DNA of 55,169 nucleotides. Origin: an uncultured Bacilli bacterium. Its GTDB lineage: Bacteria > Bacillota_I > Bacilli_A > RF39 > UBA660. Of the stretch, positions 32,942 through 41,660 are shown piece after piece. The stretch's first letter is position 1; the number at the start of each line of letters is the position of its first letter. Made by a program: the position numbers and the translations under genes. Where the stretch lies: the NCBI GenBank assembly GCA_947632115.1, contig CANROB010000008.1, positions 1-55,169 of the forward strand, in the 5' to 3' direction. Under the pieces are notes generated by a model. It had not been told where the DNA came from, made no database searches, and saw only the letters and a list, made by a program, of their open reading frames with translations.

Positions 32942-33145
32942 ACAAAAAAAGTTCATAAATCTAAGGGCGAGAAAATATCCCGTGGTACCACCTTAGTTTA
33001 TGAACTTTCATACACTCAAACTCTTAACGCGAGTAACGTTTATTTTTACTATTTTCAAAATAAAGCATCCAAAGTGATTTCTAGCAAAATTCCTTCCTGA
33101 TTTGCACCAACCATCAGTTCTCTAATAGGATTCTTTTACTAGCGT
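32942..33145 (-). promoter_or_regulatory. T-box riboswitch, isoleucine specifier (ATC)
   Basis: On the minus strand the conserved T-box AAGGTGGTACCACG (complement of 32981-32994) lies between the two arms of a strong terminator: GTTCATAAACTAAGG (complement of 32991-33005) and CCTTAGATTTATGAAC (complement of 32951-32966), followed by seven U. Upstream, stem-I-like sequence ends in GAAATCACTTTGG, where ATC (complement of 33076-33078) is in the specifier position, matching the ileS gene two positions downstream. Uncharged tRNA-Ile should prevent termination and switch on CYTH-ileS. The leader begins within about 10 bases of the DivIVA-like stop, so its promoter lies inside that gene or transcription continues from sepF. 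Confidence 0.93.
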
Positions 33146-33150
33146 CTTTT

Positions 33151-33513
33151 TCATTTGCTTTCTACATCTAGTATTTTTTCATCAATAGCCTTTTTTAACT
33201 TATCTTTTAGAATATCAATATTTTTTCTTAGTAAGAAAGATTCCATCTCTACTTTTTCGGCTCGTATTAAGGATTCATTCACAATGCGATCAGCATTTCT
33301 TTTCGCATCATCAAGAATCTTCTCACTTTCTTTTAAAGCATATCCACGAACCTCTTTAGACTTTTTTAGTTCTTGCTCTAAGGCCTTAATCTTAGCATCT
33401 TGGGAAGACAACTTGATACGCATAGCTTCTTCTTTCTTTAAAGTATCCCTCAAAAGGTCTCGTAATTCCTCTACATTCATATTTTCCAAAGTAGAAACTA
33501 CCCTTTGACTCAT
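33151..33513 (-). CDS. Short DivIVA-domain-like coiled-coil protein
   Basis: A 120-residue, nearly all-helical protein. The core (KEVRGYALKESEKILDDAKRNADRIVNESLIRAEKVEMESF) carries the DivIVA-type pattern of a long coiled coil with AEKI-like repeats, and its position between sepF and the ileS T-box is that of divIVA in Bacilli. The typical N-terminal membrane-targeting segment (TPxDIxxKxF) is not seen, so it may be a truncated or GpsB-like member. The ATG at 33513 has GAGGTG upstream; an upstream GTG (33522) is less likely because it overlaps this site. It probably acts in septum or pole organisation. Confidence 0.65.
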   Translation of the reverse strand: MSQRVVSTLENMNVEELRDLLRDTLKKEEAMRIKLSSQDAKIKALEQELKKSKEVRGYALKESEKILDDAKRNADRIVNESLIRAEKVEMESFLLRKNIDILKDKLKKAIDEKILDVESK

Positions 33514-33574
33514 GAGATACACCTCGCTAAGCAGAATTTATTCTAACATAAGTTTTTCTTTATTTCAAGTGTTT

Positions 33575-33979
33575 TTACCATTCTATATTAATATCATCAT
33601 TATCATGGATATCTTTTCCATCTGACTCGTCACTAATTTTTCCCTGAACGTTGATATTATTTGGTGTGCATAAGAAAATTCCCCCACCAATTTTTTGTAA
33701 GTCTCCACCAATCGCATAAATCGTTCCACTTAAGAAATCCACAATCCTCTTTGCTTGATCACTAGTTACTCTTTTTAAATTGACAACAACAGTATTTCTT
33801 TTCTTTAAGTGATCGGCAATTTGTTGAGACTCAGAGAAAGCTCTTGGCTCAAGAAGAATCATTTTAGCACCACCCTCTTCAGCCATTTCCTCTGCATTTT
33901 TAATTTCATAGTATTGGTTCTCATCACCACTAAAAATATCTTCGTCTTCTTTATCAAATATCTTTTTTATAAAACTCAT
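33575..33979 (-). CDS. sepF: Cell division protein SepF
   Basis: Polymerises into rings that link FtsZ filaments to the membrane. The 134-residue protein has an N-terminal amphipathic helix ([12 protein letters not shown]), an acidic linker and the SepF core with its strongest family signature: [24 protein letters not shown], then [27 protein letters not shown] precedes the ATG. It heads the sepF-divIVA-(T-box)-CYTH-ileS block, a shortened form of the sepF-ylmG-ylmH-divIVA-ileS order of Bacilli. Confidence 0.96.
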   Translation of the reverse strand: MSFIKKIFDKEDEDIFSGDENQYYEIKNAEEMAEEGGAKMILLEPRAFSESQQIADHLKKRNTVVVNLKRVTSDQAKRIVDFLSGTIYAIGGDLQKIGGGIFLCTPNNINVQGKISDESDGKDIHDNDDINIEW

Positions 33980-34065
33980 ATTTATCCTCCTATCGTGGCA
34001 ATCTTACTGTAATCATTTTAGCACATTTGCGTATAAAAAGGAAGAATTTTTTCCTATTTCTTTCA

Positions 34066-34092
34066 ACAAAAAAGGATAAATTTCTTATCCTT
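34066..34092 (-). terminator. Terminator after dnaE
   Basis: AAGGATAAG and TTTATCCTT form a stem with a 3-base loop followed by six T on the minus strand. The stop codon lies in the 5' arm area. Confidence 0.8.
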
Positions 34093-37012
34093 CTTTCAAT
34101 TTATCTAATCTTTCGACGATAAGCTGATATTTATCAAAACGCTTTTCTACTTTTCCTGTTACCAATAAGATATCCCCTTTTGTGATATCCATGTGGTTTT
34201 GGTAAATGGTTGGAAAGAGGGTAAAGTCCATCGAAGATAGTTCATCGCTTCCTACTAAAAAGGCCATTTTTTCCTTTTTCTTTGTTTCAATCTCTTTTAC
34301 TTTATCCACATAGATAATGGTCTTTACTGTTTGATCAAAATATCTTGGTAAATCACTAAGAGAAATCACCTTTGGATAATGACTCTTTAGTTCGGTAATA
34401 GGGTGTTCACTCAAATAAAGACCAAAAAGTTCTAGTTCTCGTTCCATAATCTCTTTCGCACTGTATTCAGGGAATTCAGTAATATCTGGTTTTAGGGCAA
34501 ACTCCTCGGATAAGTCTTTCATGAGATCTCCATAGTTTAAGATAGCATCTAGATTCATGGCAACCGTCTTTCGATTCCAACCGAAAGAAAGAAAGACCCC
34601 AGCATCGTTTAAAGACTCTACTACTTTGCGATTTACCCCTTTTCCATAACACCGTTTGATAAAATCATATAAGTCTTGAAAAGGAGATTTTTGACGTTCC
34701 TCTAAAATAATTTTAGTTGCTGCCATTCCCACATTTTTAATATTGGAAAGAGGATACCGAATACCCTTTTCTTCCATCAAATACGCCTCACCACTTTTAT
34801 TAATATCTGGTTTTAGGATATCGATATGATTCTTTCGACATTCATAAAAATATTTTTTGGCTTTTGAGCTATCATTCATATCAATAGATAAAAGATTCGC
34901 CATAAAGATTTTTGGAAAATGAGCTTTTAAATAAGCCATTCGACAAGAAACCATAGAATAACCTACGGAATGGGATTTATTAAAACCGTACTCGGCGAAT
35001 TTTAGCATGAGGGCATAAACCTTCTTCACGGTTTCACTGGTATATCCTTTCTTTAAAGCTCGAGAAGTAAATTTCTCTTCTTCTTTTAAAAGGAGCTCTC
35101 TTTTTTTCTTACTCATCGCTTTTCTTAAAATATCGGCTTCTCCCAAGGAATAATCCGCCATCGTTTGCGCAATCTGCATAATTTGTTCCTGATAAATCAT
35201 AATTCCATAAGTAGATTTTAAAATAGGTACTAAAGATTCATCTAAGTAGTCAATCTTTTCTTTTCCTTCCCGTCTTCGAATGAAAGAGGAAATGTTTTGC
35301 ATGGGTCCAGGTCGAAAAAGCGCAATAGCGGCACAGACATCCTCAAAACTTTTCGCCCGCAACTGACGCAAGAACTGAATCATCCCCTCTGATTCAAATT
35401 GAAAAATACCTAGCGTATTAGCAGACTCAAATAACTTTAACGCTTTAGGATCTTCAAAAGGGATACTATCAAAAGTAAGACTTAAATGGCAAGTAGTATT
35501 AATTTCCTTAATAATGTTGTGAATAATGGTCAAATATTTAATGGCCAAAAAATCCATTTTTAAAAGACCAATCTCCTCTAAATAGGTCATATCATATCCA
35601 CTTGTATAGAAATTTTGATGGGATTGATCAAGAGGAATCACAGTATCTAAATCGACCCTAGACATCACTACTCCCGCCGCATGAATACTTGTGTGTCTTT
35701 TTAATCCCTCAAATATATAAGCAATCTCATAAACTTCTTTTAGTGAATCATGACGCTCTAAATAGGTTTGAATTTTCGCATTCTTCCGGTTTTCCAAAAG
35801 GGTTAGACGGGAATCTATTAACTTGCATAATCCATCGATGATAGTAAGATCTAAGTTCATAGCTCTTCCAACATCACGAATAGCTTGTTTAGCCCCCATC
35901 GTTCCAAAAGAGATAATCGGTGCGACTTTTTTAGCGCCATATTTTTCTTTACAGTAGTTGATGACATCTTCTCTTCTATTATGTTCAAAGTCAATATCAA
36001 TATCTGGCATACTGATTCGTTCCACATTTAAGAATCGTTCAAAGAAAAGATCATATTTTAAAGGGTCGATATCAGTAATACCTAATAGATAAGCAACTAA
36101 AGAACCAACTGCACTTCCTCTTCCAGGGCCCACAATAATGTCCTGTTCTTTCGCGTATTTAATATAATCATAAACGATTAAAAAATAATCACAAAACCCC
36201 ATTTTTTGAATGACGTCTAACTCTTTTTTCAAGCGTTCTTGGTACCGGCTAGAAACAGATTTTCCAAACCGTTTTCTTAATCCCTCAATACATTTTTTCT
36301 TTAGGTAAGAATAACTATCTAGGCCTTCTTCATTTTGATAAATAGGCATAAGATTTTGATGCATGGGAATTTCTAACTGACACAGTTCACGAAAATCATC
36401 TATAGAAGAAGACTCTAACCCCACCAATTCCTCATCTAATTTTAAATAATTATCTAATCGTGTACTGCTTACAAGATCAACACTTACCCCCTCACGCATC
36501 GCATCTAAATACTTTACAAATCTACTTTCTTCTTTTTTTAGATAGATAGTCTCTTTTAAATAGAAAGAAGGACCTTCTATTTCTTTTTTTTCTTCTTTGG
36601 TTTTATATGTACGAAAAAGATACTGGTAAATTCCTTGAATAGAGGAAAGCAAACTACTAGATTCATATGGTAGTAGGCAAACTAGGTCTTTTGAATATTC
36701 TCTTATATCCTCTAGTTCTATCGTTCTTTCAGAGGATATTGTTGTCAATTTTAAAAGGCTTTGATAACCCGTATAATTTTGAGCATAAACCAAAAATTTC
36801 TTTTCTCCTAAAGTCATTTCTAGACCAATATAAGGTTTTATTCCCTCTTTTTGACAAGCCTTATAAAAATCCATAACCCCATACATATTAAAATCAGCGA
36901 TTCCAAGTTCCTTTAACCCTAACTCTTTCGCATATTGAATTAAAGATGGAATCGTAATCAACGAATCCTGTAAAGAATTATCTGTTTTGATATAAAGTGG
37001 TATCGTATGCAT
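34085..37012 (-). CDS. dnaE: DNA polymerase III subunit alpha, DnaE type
   Basis: The second replicative polymerase in Bacillota, extending primers before PolC takes over. The polymerase signature GPGRGSAVGSLVAYLLGITDIDPL spans about 295-318, with catalytic PDIDIDF at 336-342. Tandem helix-hairpin-helix and an OB fold (about 870-970) complete the protein. At 975 residues it is shorter than Bacillus DnaE (about 1115). The N-terminal PHP domain begins MHTIPLYIKTDNS, where active PHP domains have HxHxxYS-like metal ligands, so this PHP is degenerate. The start has GGGTGAT before it. It is monocistronic. Confidence 0.95.
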   Translation of the reverse strand: MHTIPLYIKTDNSLQDSLITIPSLIQYAKELGLKELGIADFNMYGVMDFYKACQKEGIKPYIGLEMTLGEKKFLVYAQNYTGYQSLLKLTTISSERTIELEDIREYSKDLVCLLPYESSSLLSSIQGIYQYLFRTYKTKEEKKEIEGPSFYLKETIYLKKEESRFVKYLDAMREGVSVDLVSSTRLDNYLKLDEELVGLESSSIDDFRELCQLEIPMHQNLMPIYQNEEGLDSYSYLKKKCIEGLRKRFGKSVSSRYQERLKKELDVIQKMGFCDYFLIVYDYIKYAKEQDIIVGPGRGSAVGSLVAYLLGITDIDPLKYDLFFERFLNVERISMPDIDIDFEHNRREDVINYCKEKYGAKKVAPIISFGTMGAKQAIRDVGRAMNLDLTIIDGLCKLIDSRLTLLENRKNAKIQTYLERHDSLKEVYEIAYIFEGLKRHTSIHAAGVVMSRVDLDTVIPLDQSHQNFYTSGYDMTYLEEIGLLKMDFLAIKYLTIIHNIIKEINTTCHLSLTFDSIPFEDPKALKLFESANTLGIFQFESEGMIQFLRQLRAKSFEDVCAAIALFRPGPMQNISSFIRRREGKEKIDYLDESLVPILKSTYGIMIYQEQIMQIAQTMADYSLGEADILRKAMSKKKRELLLKEEEKFTSRALKKGYTSETVKKVYALMLKFAEYGFNKSHSVGYSMVSCRMAYLKAHFPKIFMANLLSIDMNDSSKAKKYFYECRKNHIDILKPDINKSGEAYLMEEKGIRYPLSNIKNVGMAATKIILEERQKSPFQDLYDFIKRCYGKGVNRKVVESLNDAGVFLSFGWNRKTVAMNLDAILNYGDLMKDLSEEFALKPDITEFPEYSAKEIMERELELFGLYLSEHPITELKSHYPKVISLSDLPRYFDQTVKTIIYVDKVKEIETKKKEKMAFLVGSDELSSMDFTLFPTIYQNHMDITKGDILLVTGKVEKRFDKYQLIVERLDKLKEG

Positions 37013-37105
37013 AAGGAATCACCCATTTTTATTTTATCATATTTTCAGTCTATTAAATACAAATGTTTGGAATTTTCATGAGAATTTTAAAAGCATTAGA
37101 AACAT

Positions 37106-37134
37106 TTGACTTTCCTTTTTAAATATGATAAAAT
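37106..37134 (+). promoter_or_regulatory. Promoter of rpmB
   Basis: TTGACT (37106-37111), a 17-base spacer and TAAAAT (37129-37134), 46 bases before the ATG. This leader is longer than most in the window. Confidence 0.75.
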
Positions 37135-37180
37135 CGAATGGCATAGGGAAAAAATATAAACGTTGATAGGAGGAAATAAC

Positions 37181-37369
37181 ATGGCTGTAAAAGTTACTTC
37201 AAGAACGAATCTTTCTGGAAACAGAAGATCTCATTCATTAAGAGCTACTAAACACGCTCAAAAAACAAATTTACAAATAATGACTTTAGCAGACGGTACA
37301 AAAGTACGTACTACTACTAGAGAAATGAGAACTTTAAGAAAAATAAGCAAAAAGAAAGAAGAAGCATAA
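37181..37369 (+). CDS. rpmB: Ribosomal protein L28
   Basis: A 62-residue basic protein of the large ribosomal subunit. SGNRRSHSLRATKH and the later VRTTTREMRTLRK match L28, and no zinc-binding Cys are present (the C-minus form). The ATG at 37181 has AGGAGG 8 bases upstream; six in-frame codons further upstream are part of the leader. It is a single-gene unit on the plus strand between dnaE and the coiled-coil gene, as often seen for rpmB. Confidence 0.95.
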   Translation: MAVKVTSRTNLSGNRRSHSLRATKHAQKTNLQIMTLADGTKVRTTTREMRTLRKISKKKEEA

Positions 37370-37399
37370 AAAAAGTTGGAAATTTTCCAACTTTTTTTT
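37369..37399. terminator. Bidirectional terminator between rpmB and the coiled-coil gene
   Basis: AAAGTTGGAAA and TTTCCAACTTT form an 11-bp stem flanked by an A-run and a T-run; it serves both convergent genes. Confidence 0.9.
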
Positions 37400-38771
37400 A
37401 GGCTGCTTTTACTCCTTCTTTTTGCATCCTTCTTACTTCTTCAATACTTATGATGTTATCTAAGCTAGTTCCTGCTTTCTCTTGAAGTTCAGGGATTTCT
37501 TCCCGGTGACTCGTAAATCTAGAAATATCGCTTTTAAAGGATTGAAATTCTTGAGCAACTTGATTTTTAAGTTCCCGTAACTCCTCTATCTTTTCTCTTG
37601 TTTGATCCTTTACCCCACGAACAGTACCCAAAACAGCTGCTTTTCTAGCAATTTGACCGGATTTTTTATCGAATTTTGCTACAGCAGATATTCTTTGCTG
37701 TTGTTGTAAGACTCCTCTTTTATCCTGTAATTTCTGGATATTTACCTGTAATTGTTCTTGATATCTCATAGAAAAGAAACGCATAATTTTACTATCATAA
37801 GCTTCGTAATTTTCTCTAGATTGTTCTAAATTCTCTAAAGCCGCTTCAATACTAGCATCGGTCTTAGAAATATTTTTATCCCGACGATTTTCCTTAGAAG
37901 TTTGTTTTCCCCTTTCCAAGGTATCCTTATAAGCACTCAAATCTAATTTTTCTTGCGCTAATCTTTGAAGAGCGATACGATCTTTCAAGGTTAATTTTTC
38001 TTTACTATGAAGTTCTGTTAATTGTTTTTCTATTTGCTCTAATCGATCATCAATGGTTAACTGTTGAACCTCTTTTACAATATTTCCTTTTTGGGCATAG
38101 TTAACATGAGCAATTTTCTCTTCTAAAGAGACTGTTTTTTCTTCTTTAGCCTCTTCTTCTTTCTTTTCCTCTTCCTCTATAGGTTCTTCTTTAGGTTCAC
38201 TCTCTTCTCTTTTTGCCTTAGCCTCTTTACGTTCTAAATCTGTAATCAAATTGTCAAGGTTTTGTCTTAGAGGTGTATTTACATCTAAGGATAAAGCGAT
38301 ATCTTTAATATCTTGTATTTCTAAAGAACCTGTTAAAGCTTCATTTAAAATACTGATTCCAAAACGATACTCTACATCACTTAAAGACTTTGATAAAGCA
38401 TCATTATATTCTTTTTCCTCCCCTAATCCATAAAGAACAGATTCTAAATACTTGTTATCCTGCTCTTTAATAAATTTTTCGCAATCCTCACCTAACATTT
38501 CTACTAAAGCATATTCATTCTCAATAGAATTCATCAAATTTTTATAAGTTTCGATAGGAAAGAATTCTTGCAGTTTCTTCATTTGCGTTCTAAGAGAATC
38601 TAGACTCTCTTTTCTCTTCTCACTTGCCTCTTTTATCTCTAGAAGCTGTGAAGGCGTTAATGTCTCTTCACTATCTTTTCTTATTTGGTCAACAAAAGCT
38701 AGATAGTCTTTTTGTTCAACCTGAAAATGAGTAACTACTTTCGTATAAGAGATATACTCATTCGTTTTCAT
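37398..38771 (-). CDS. Large coiled-coil cytosolic protein, unknown function
   Basis: A 457-residue, extremely Glu/Lys/Gln-rich protein with no signal peptide or membrane helix. Residues 1-185 are mixed helical, residues 186-215 are an acidic-basic low-complexity linker (EEPIEEEEKKEEEAKEEK), and residues 215-457 are long coiled coil with KEKLTLKDRIALQRLAQEKLDL. I do not recognise a family. It overlaps the DUF1292 gene upstream by 14 bases, so the two are translationally coupled. A structural or scaffold role is the only thing the sequence suggests. Confidence 0.6.
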   Translation of the reverse strand: MKTNEYISYTKVVTHFQVEQKDYLAFVDQIRKDSEETLTPSQLLEIKEASEKRKESLDSLRTQMKKLQEFFPIETYKNLMNSIENEYALVEMLGEDCEKFIKEQDNKYLESVLYGLGEEKEYNDALSKSLSDVEYRFGISILNEALTGSLEIQDIKDIALSLDVNTPLRQNLDNLITDLERKEAKAKREESEPKEEPIEEEEKKEEEAKEEKTVSLEEKIAHVNYAQKGNIVKEVQQLTIDDRLEQIEKQLTELHSKEKLTLKDRIALQRLAQEKLDLSAYKDTLERGKQTSKENRRDKNISKTDASIEAALENLEQSRENYEAYDSKIMRFFSMRYQEQLQVNIQKLQDKRGVLQQQQRISAVAKFDKKSGQIARKAAVLGTVRGVKDQTREKIEELRELKNQVAQEFQSFKSDISRFTSHREEIPELQEKAGTSLDNIISIEEVRRMQKEGVKAA

Positions 38772-39021
38772 GAGAATCCCCCTCTACTTGAATTTGATTC
38801 TTTAAAATTTCTTCGACAAGTTCCCATTCTGCATCATCAACAATAGCTTCTAAAAAGTAAGTCGTATCGGTTTCTCTTAAAATGGCTGCATAAATATCTT
38901 CTCCATCCAACATATGATAAAAAATATATTTCTTACCCGTTTCATTATCTAAAACGATATCTATTACCTCAATGGTTTCATCCGCACCAGTTGCATTCTT
39001 AATTGTCAAACGATTTTCCAT
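38758..39021 (-). CDS. DUF1292 (YrzB-like) small acidic protein
   Basis: An 87-residue acidic protein with the DUF1292 pattern: ETIEVIDIVLDNETGKKYIFYH, then DIYAAILRE and a closing acidic helix (DDAEWELVEEIL). Family members occur throughout Bacillota, usually near mltG, yrvJ or ruvX, and have no known function. Here the partner is a coiled-coil gene that starts inside its last codons. The ribosome site is GGAGTGAT. Confidence 0.8.
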   Translation of the reverse strand: MENRLTIKNATGADETIEVIDIVLDNETGKKYIFYHMLDGEDIYAAILRETDTTYFLEAIVDDAEWELVEEILKNQIQVEGDSHENE

Positions 39022-39039
39022 AGAATCACTCCTATTATT

Positions 39040-39068
39040 ACAGTATAATAACTCTCTTTTTTTGTCAA
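39040..39068 (-). promoter_or_regulatory. Promoter of the DUF1292/coiled-coil pair
   Basis: TTGACA (complement of 39063-39068) with a 17-base spacer to TACTGT, or a 15-base spacer to TATACT (complement of 39042-39047). The -35 is perfect, the -10 is ambiguous. Confidence 0.55.
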
Positions 39069-39125
39069 TTTAAATTTTGCCAGTTATTCCTTTTAGACAA
39101 ACTATATACATTTTTAAAAGTATGT

Positions 39126-39131
39126 TATAAT
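39126..39131 (+). promoter_or_regulatory. -10 box of the yfhO-type gene
   Basis: TATAAT lies 20 bases before the ATG at 39152. No good -35 is seen 17 bases upstream. Confidence 0.5.
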
Positions 39132-39151
39132 GAATAAGAAAAGAGGTAGTT

Positions 39152-41626
39152 ATGAAAAAAGAATGGAAATTGTATGGTCTTACTACGATATTAGTATCAA
39201 TTCTTTTAGTCTTTTTATACACTCAACTAGATGCGTTTTCTAATACTTTTTTTATCAGTGATGCTTATTCTCAATATGCCGCTTTATTTACTAAGTTAAG
39301 AGAAATTCTACTAGGAAATGGATCTTTTTTCTATTCTTTTGAAGGAGGATTAGGGGGTAGTTTTTTAGGGACTTTTTTCTACTATTTATGTAGCCCTTTT
39401 AATCTCTTACTCCCTTTTTTTAAAGACTTAGAAAAATTCTTTTTAGTAACTACTTTTCTAAAACTTCTTACTTGCTCTTTAACATCTCTTTATTTTTTTC
39501 GATATCATTTTAAGGAAAAGCCGCCAATATATGCGATTACTTTTGCAGTTATCTCTTTATTTACCGGTTTTATTTCTCACTATTTTATCCATCCCATGTG
39601 GTTAGATAGTGTTCTTATTTTTCCACTTTTATTAGTAGGAATCGATAAATTTATCAAAGAAAGAAAAATTTCTCTTTACCTATTTTCCCTTATGTATAGT
39701 ATTCTTACGAATTACTATTTTGGGTTTATGGTTGCCATTTTTTCTTTTCTTTATTTTCTTTATCAATTGTTTATTACCTATTCTATTAAAGAGGAAAAAA
39801 AGAGAATTATCAAAACCATTTTTCAATATCTAGTTCTTACCCTATTAGGAATTCTTGCCACTTCCTTTGTTCTTTTAGAAGTCATTCATGAAATTCCTGA
39901 ATACGCTAGAGTAACAAGAGAATTATTTGGTGGGGAATCCTTCACTTTTGAAGGAAATATCATCTCTTTTCTAGAAGGATTTTTAATCGCTAATACAGAA
40001 GAAATCGAATTTTTAAATGCAGATAGTTTTTATCTTTATATGGGATTATGTCCTGTCCTTTTAATCGTTCTTTATTTTTTAAACAATCACTTTTCTAAAA
40101 AAGAAAAAATACTTACGTTTCTCCTACTTTCTCTTCTTTATTTATCTACTGCATCTAATTATGTCAATTACGCATGGACAGCCTTTTCCAAACCTCAATT
40201 TTTTAACGGAAGATTTACCTTTTTCTTTTCATTTTTCTTTCTTTATATTGCTCTTCAATCTCTCATGAGGATATCAGACCTCAAAAAAGAAAATTATCTA
40301 GTTGCTCTATTGCTATTTACTATTTTCTTTTTCTTCTTTTATTTTCAAACCGGAAAAGTAGTTCTTCTTTACATCAATTTAGTAGTTTTACTCCTTTATA
40401 CCTTTCTTTTAAAATATCTAGATAGTCCAAAAATCTATATGCCTCTTGTTCTTGTTTGTTTTATGTTAGTAGAAAGCTCTTTTAACGCCATCATTTCTAC
40501 TTCGGATTATTCTTATACCAAAAAGGAAGAATATCAAAATCAAAATGAACAATATAACTATATCACTAGTACTGTCTTTGCTATTTCTGATGGATTTTAT
40601 CGGTTAGAAACAGACGATACGGTTCCTTATAACGGGCCAATTTACTATGGATATAAAGGCATTGACGTCTTTCTTTCTACCCTTTTAAATTCAACAGCCG
40701 ATTTCTTTTATGATATTGGATATGGAAGCGGTACAACGAAAAAAAATACGATTTCCTACTATAGCGGGAATGAGGTAATGGACTCTTTATTAGGAATTAA
40801 ATATCACGTCTTTTTTAACCCTAATAATATTCCTGATGACTATCAATTAGTAGCTTCTGCTACCATTCAAGATCGTGATATTCAAATTTATGAAAACCCT
40901 TATGCCCTTTCTCTTGGATTCATGGCTTCTAAAGAGGTTCTTTCGATACCTAAAAGTCTAAATGCCCTCCAGTATCAAAGTAATATCCTCTCTTCCATGA
41001 CCAATAACAAGTATCAAATCTATGAAGAAATTCCTCTTGAAAAAGTAGGAAACAGCTATGAATTTGATAGAAAAAAGGATTCTAAAGTTTGTTTTTATAC
41101 TGCTATTAACAGTCAAAATGGTTATAGTAATGTATCTCTTTATTTAAATGATTATAATCTATTTAAACAAGGAGATTTTGAAATTGTTTGTACCGATAAT
41201 TTTCTTTTAGACCATAATACACTCACTTACGGAAATGAAAATGAGGAAGAAATATTAGGTACTTATGCCGCCTACTATTCTCATGATCAATTTGAAAAGG
41301 CTATACAAGAATTAAAAAAGCAAGAATTAGTCCTAGATACTTATCATGATACCTATCTAAAAGGACTAGTGGAAGCAACAGAAGAAAAAAGTCTTTTAGT
41401 TACTACGATTTCTTACGATTCCAACTGGAAAGTCATGGTAGATGGAAAAAAGGTATCCACCATTCCTATCTTAGATAATCTATTGGGTGTGGAACTAGAA
41501 AAAGGAGTCCATACCATAGAATTTAACTATCGACCTCGGTTCTTCTATCTAGGACTTATCATCAGTGCAGTCTCCTTAATCATCCTTAAAATTCTTCACC
41601 ATTTTCAATTCTTTAAAAAAGCATAA
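39152..41626 (+). CDS. YfhO-family multi-pass membrane protein (GT-C-like, teichoic acid glycosylation type)
   Basis: An 824-residue protein with about 13 hydrophobic helices between residues 8 and 460, a soluble extracellular part of about 330 residues, and a final transmembrane helix. The start ISDAYSQYAALFTKLREILLGN and GGLGGSFLGTFFYYLCSPFNLLLPFF are hallmark YfhO segments, with the acidic pair (D in ISDAYSQY) at the GT-C catalytic position. YfhO proteins transfer sugars from lipid carriers to lipoteichoic acid. It is on the plus strand alone, between two minus-strand operons, with GAGG 8 bases before the ATG. The LTA synthase at 8335-10422 would supply its acceptor. Confidence 0.85.
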   Translation: MKKEWKLYGLTTILVSILLVFLYTQLDAFSNTFFISDAYSQYAALFTKLREILLGNGSFFYSFEGGLGGSFLGTFFYYLCSPFNLLLPFFKDLEKFFLVTTFLKLLTCSLTSLYFFRYHFKEKPPIYAITFAVISLFTGFISHYFIHPMWLDSVLIFPLLLVGIDKFIKERKISLYLFSLMYSILTNYYFGFMVAIFSFLYFLYQLFITYSIKEEKKRIIKTIFQYLVLTLLGILATSFVLLEVIHEIPEYARVTRELFGGESFTFEGNIISFLEGFLIANTEEIEFLNADSFYLYMGLCPVLLIVLYFLNNHFSKKEKILTFLLLSLLYLSTASNYVNYAWTAFSKPQFFNGRFTFFFSFFFLYIALQSLMRISDLKKENYLVALLLFTIFFFFFYFQTGKVVLLYINLVVLLLYTFLLKYLDSPKIYMPLVLVCFMLVESSFNAIISTSDYSYTKKEEYQNQNEQYNYITSTVFAISDGFYRLETDDTVPYNGPIYYGYKGIDVFLSTLLNSTADFFYDIGYGSGTTKKNTISYYSGNEVMDSLLGIKYHVFFNPNNIPDDYQLVASATIQDRDIQIYENPYALSLGFMASKEVLSIPKSLNALQYQSNILSSMTNNKYQIYEEIPLEKVGNSYEFDRKKDSKVCFYTAINSQNGYSNVSLYLNDYNLFKQGDFEIVCTDNFLLDHNTLTYGNENEEEILGTYAAYYSHDQFEKAIQELKKQELVLDTYHDTYLKGLVEATEEKSLLVTTISYDSNWKVMVDGKKVSTIPILDNLLGVELEKGVHTIEFNYRPRFFYLGLIISAVSLIILKILHHFQFFKKA

Positions 41627-41660
41627 AAAAGAAAAGGTTATCAAATTCCTTTTCTTTTAT
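41624..41660. terminator. Convergent terminator between the yfhO-type and toxin-like genes
   Basis: AAAAGAAAAGG and CCTTTTCTTTT form an 11-bp stem with a 10-base loop; A- and T-runs on either side serve both strands. Confidence 0.75.

Noticed and set aside
33155..33508. Plus-strand Ser/Phe-rich frame antisense to the DivIVA-like gene
   Set aside because: It is the mirror of a Lys/Glu-rich coiled-coil gene, a common artefact; no ribosome site.
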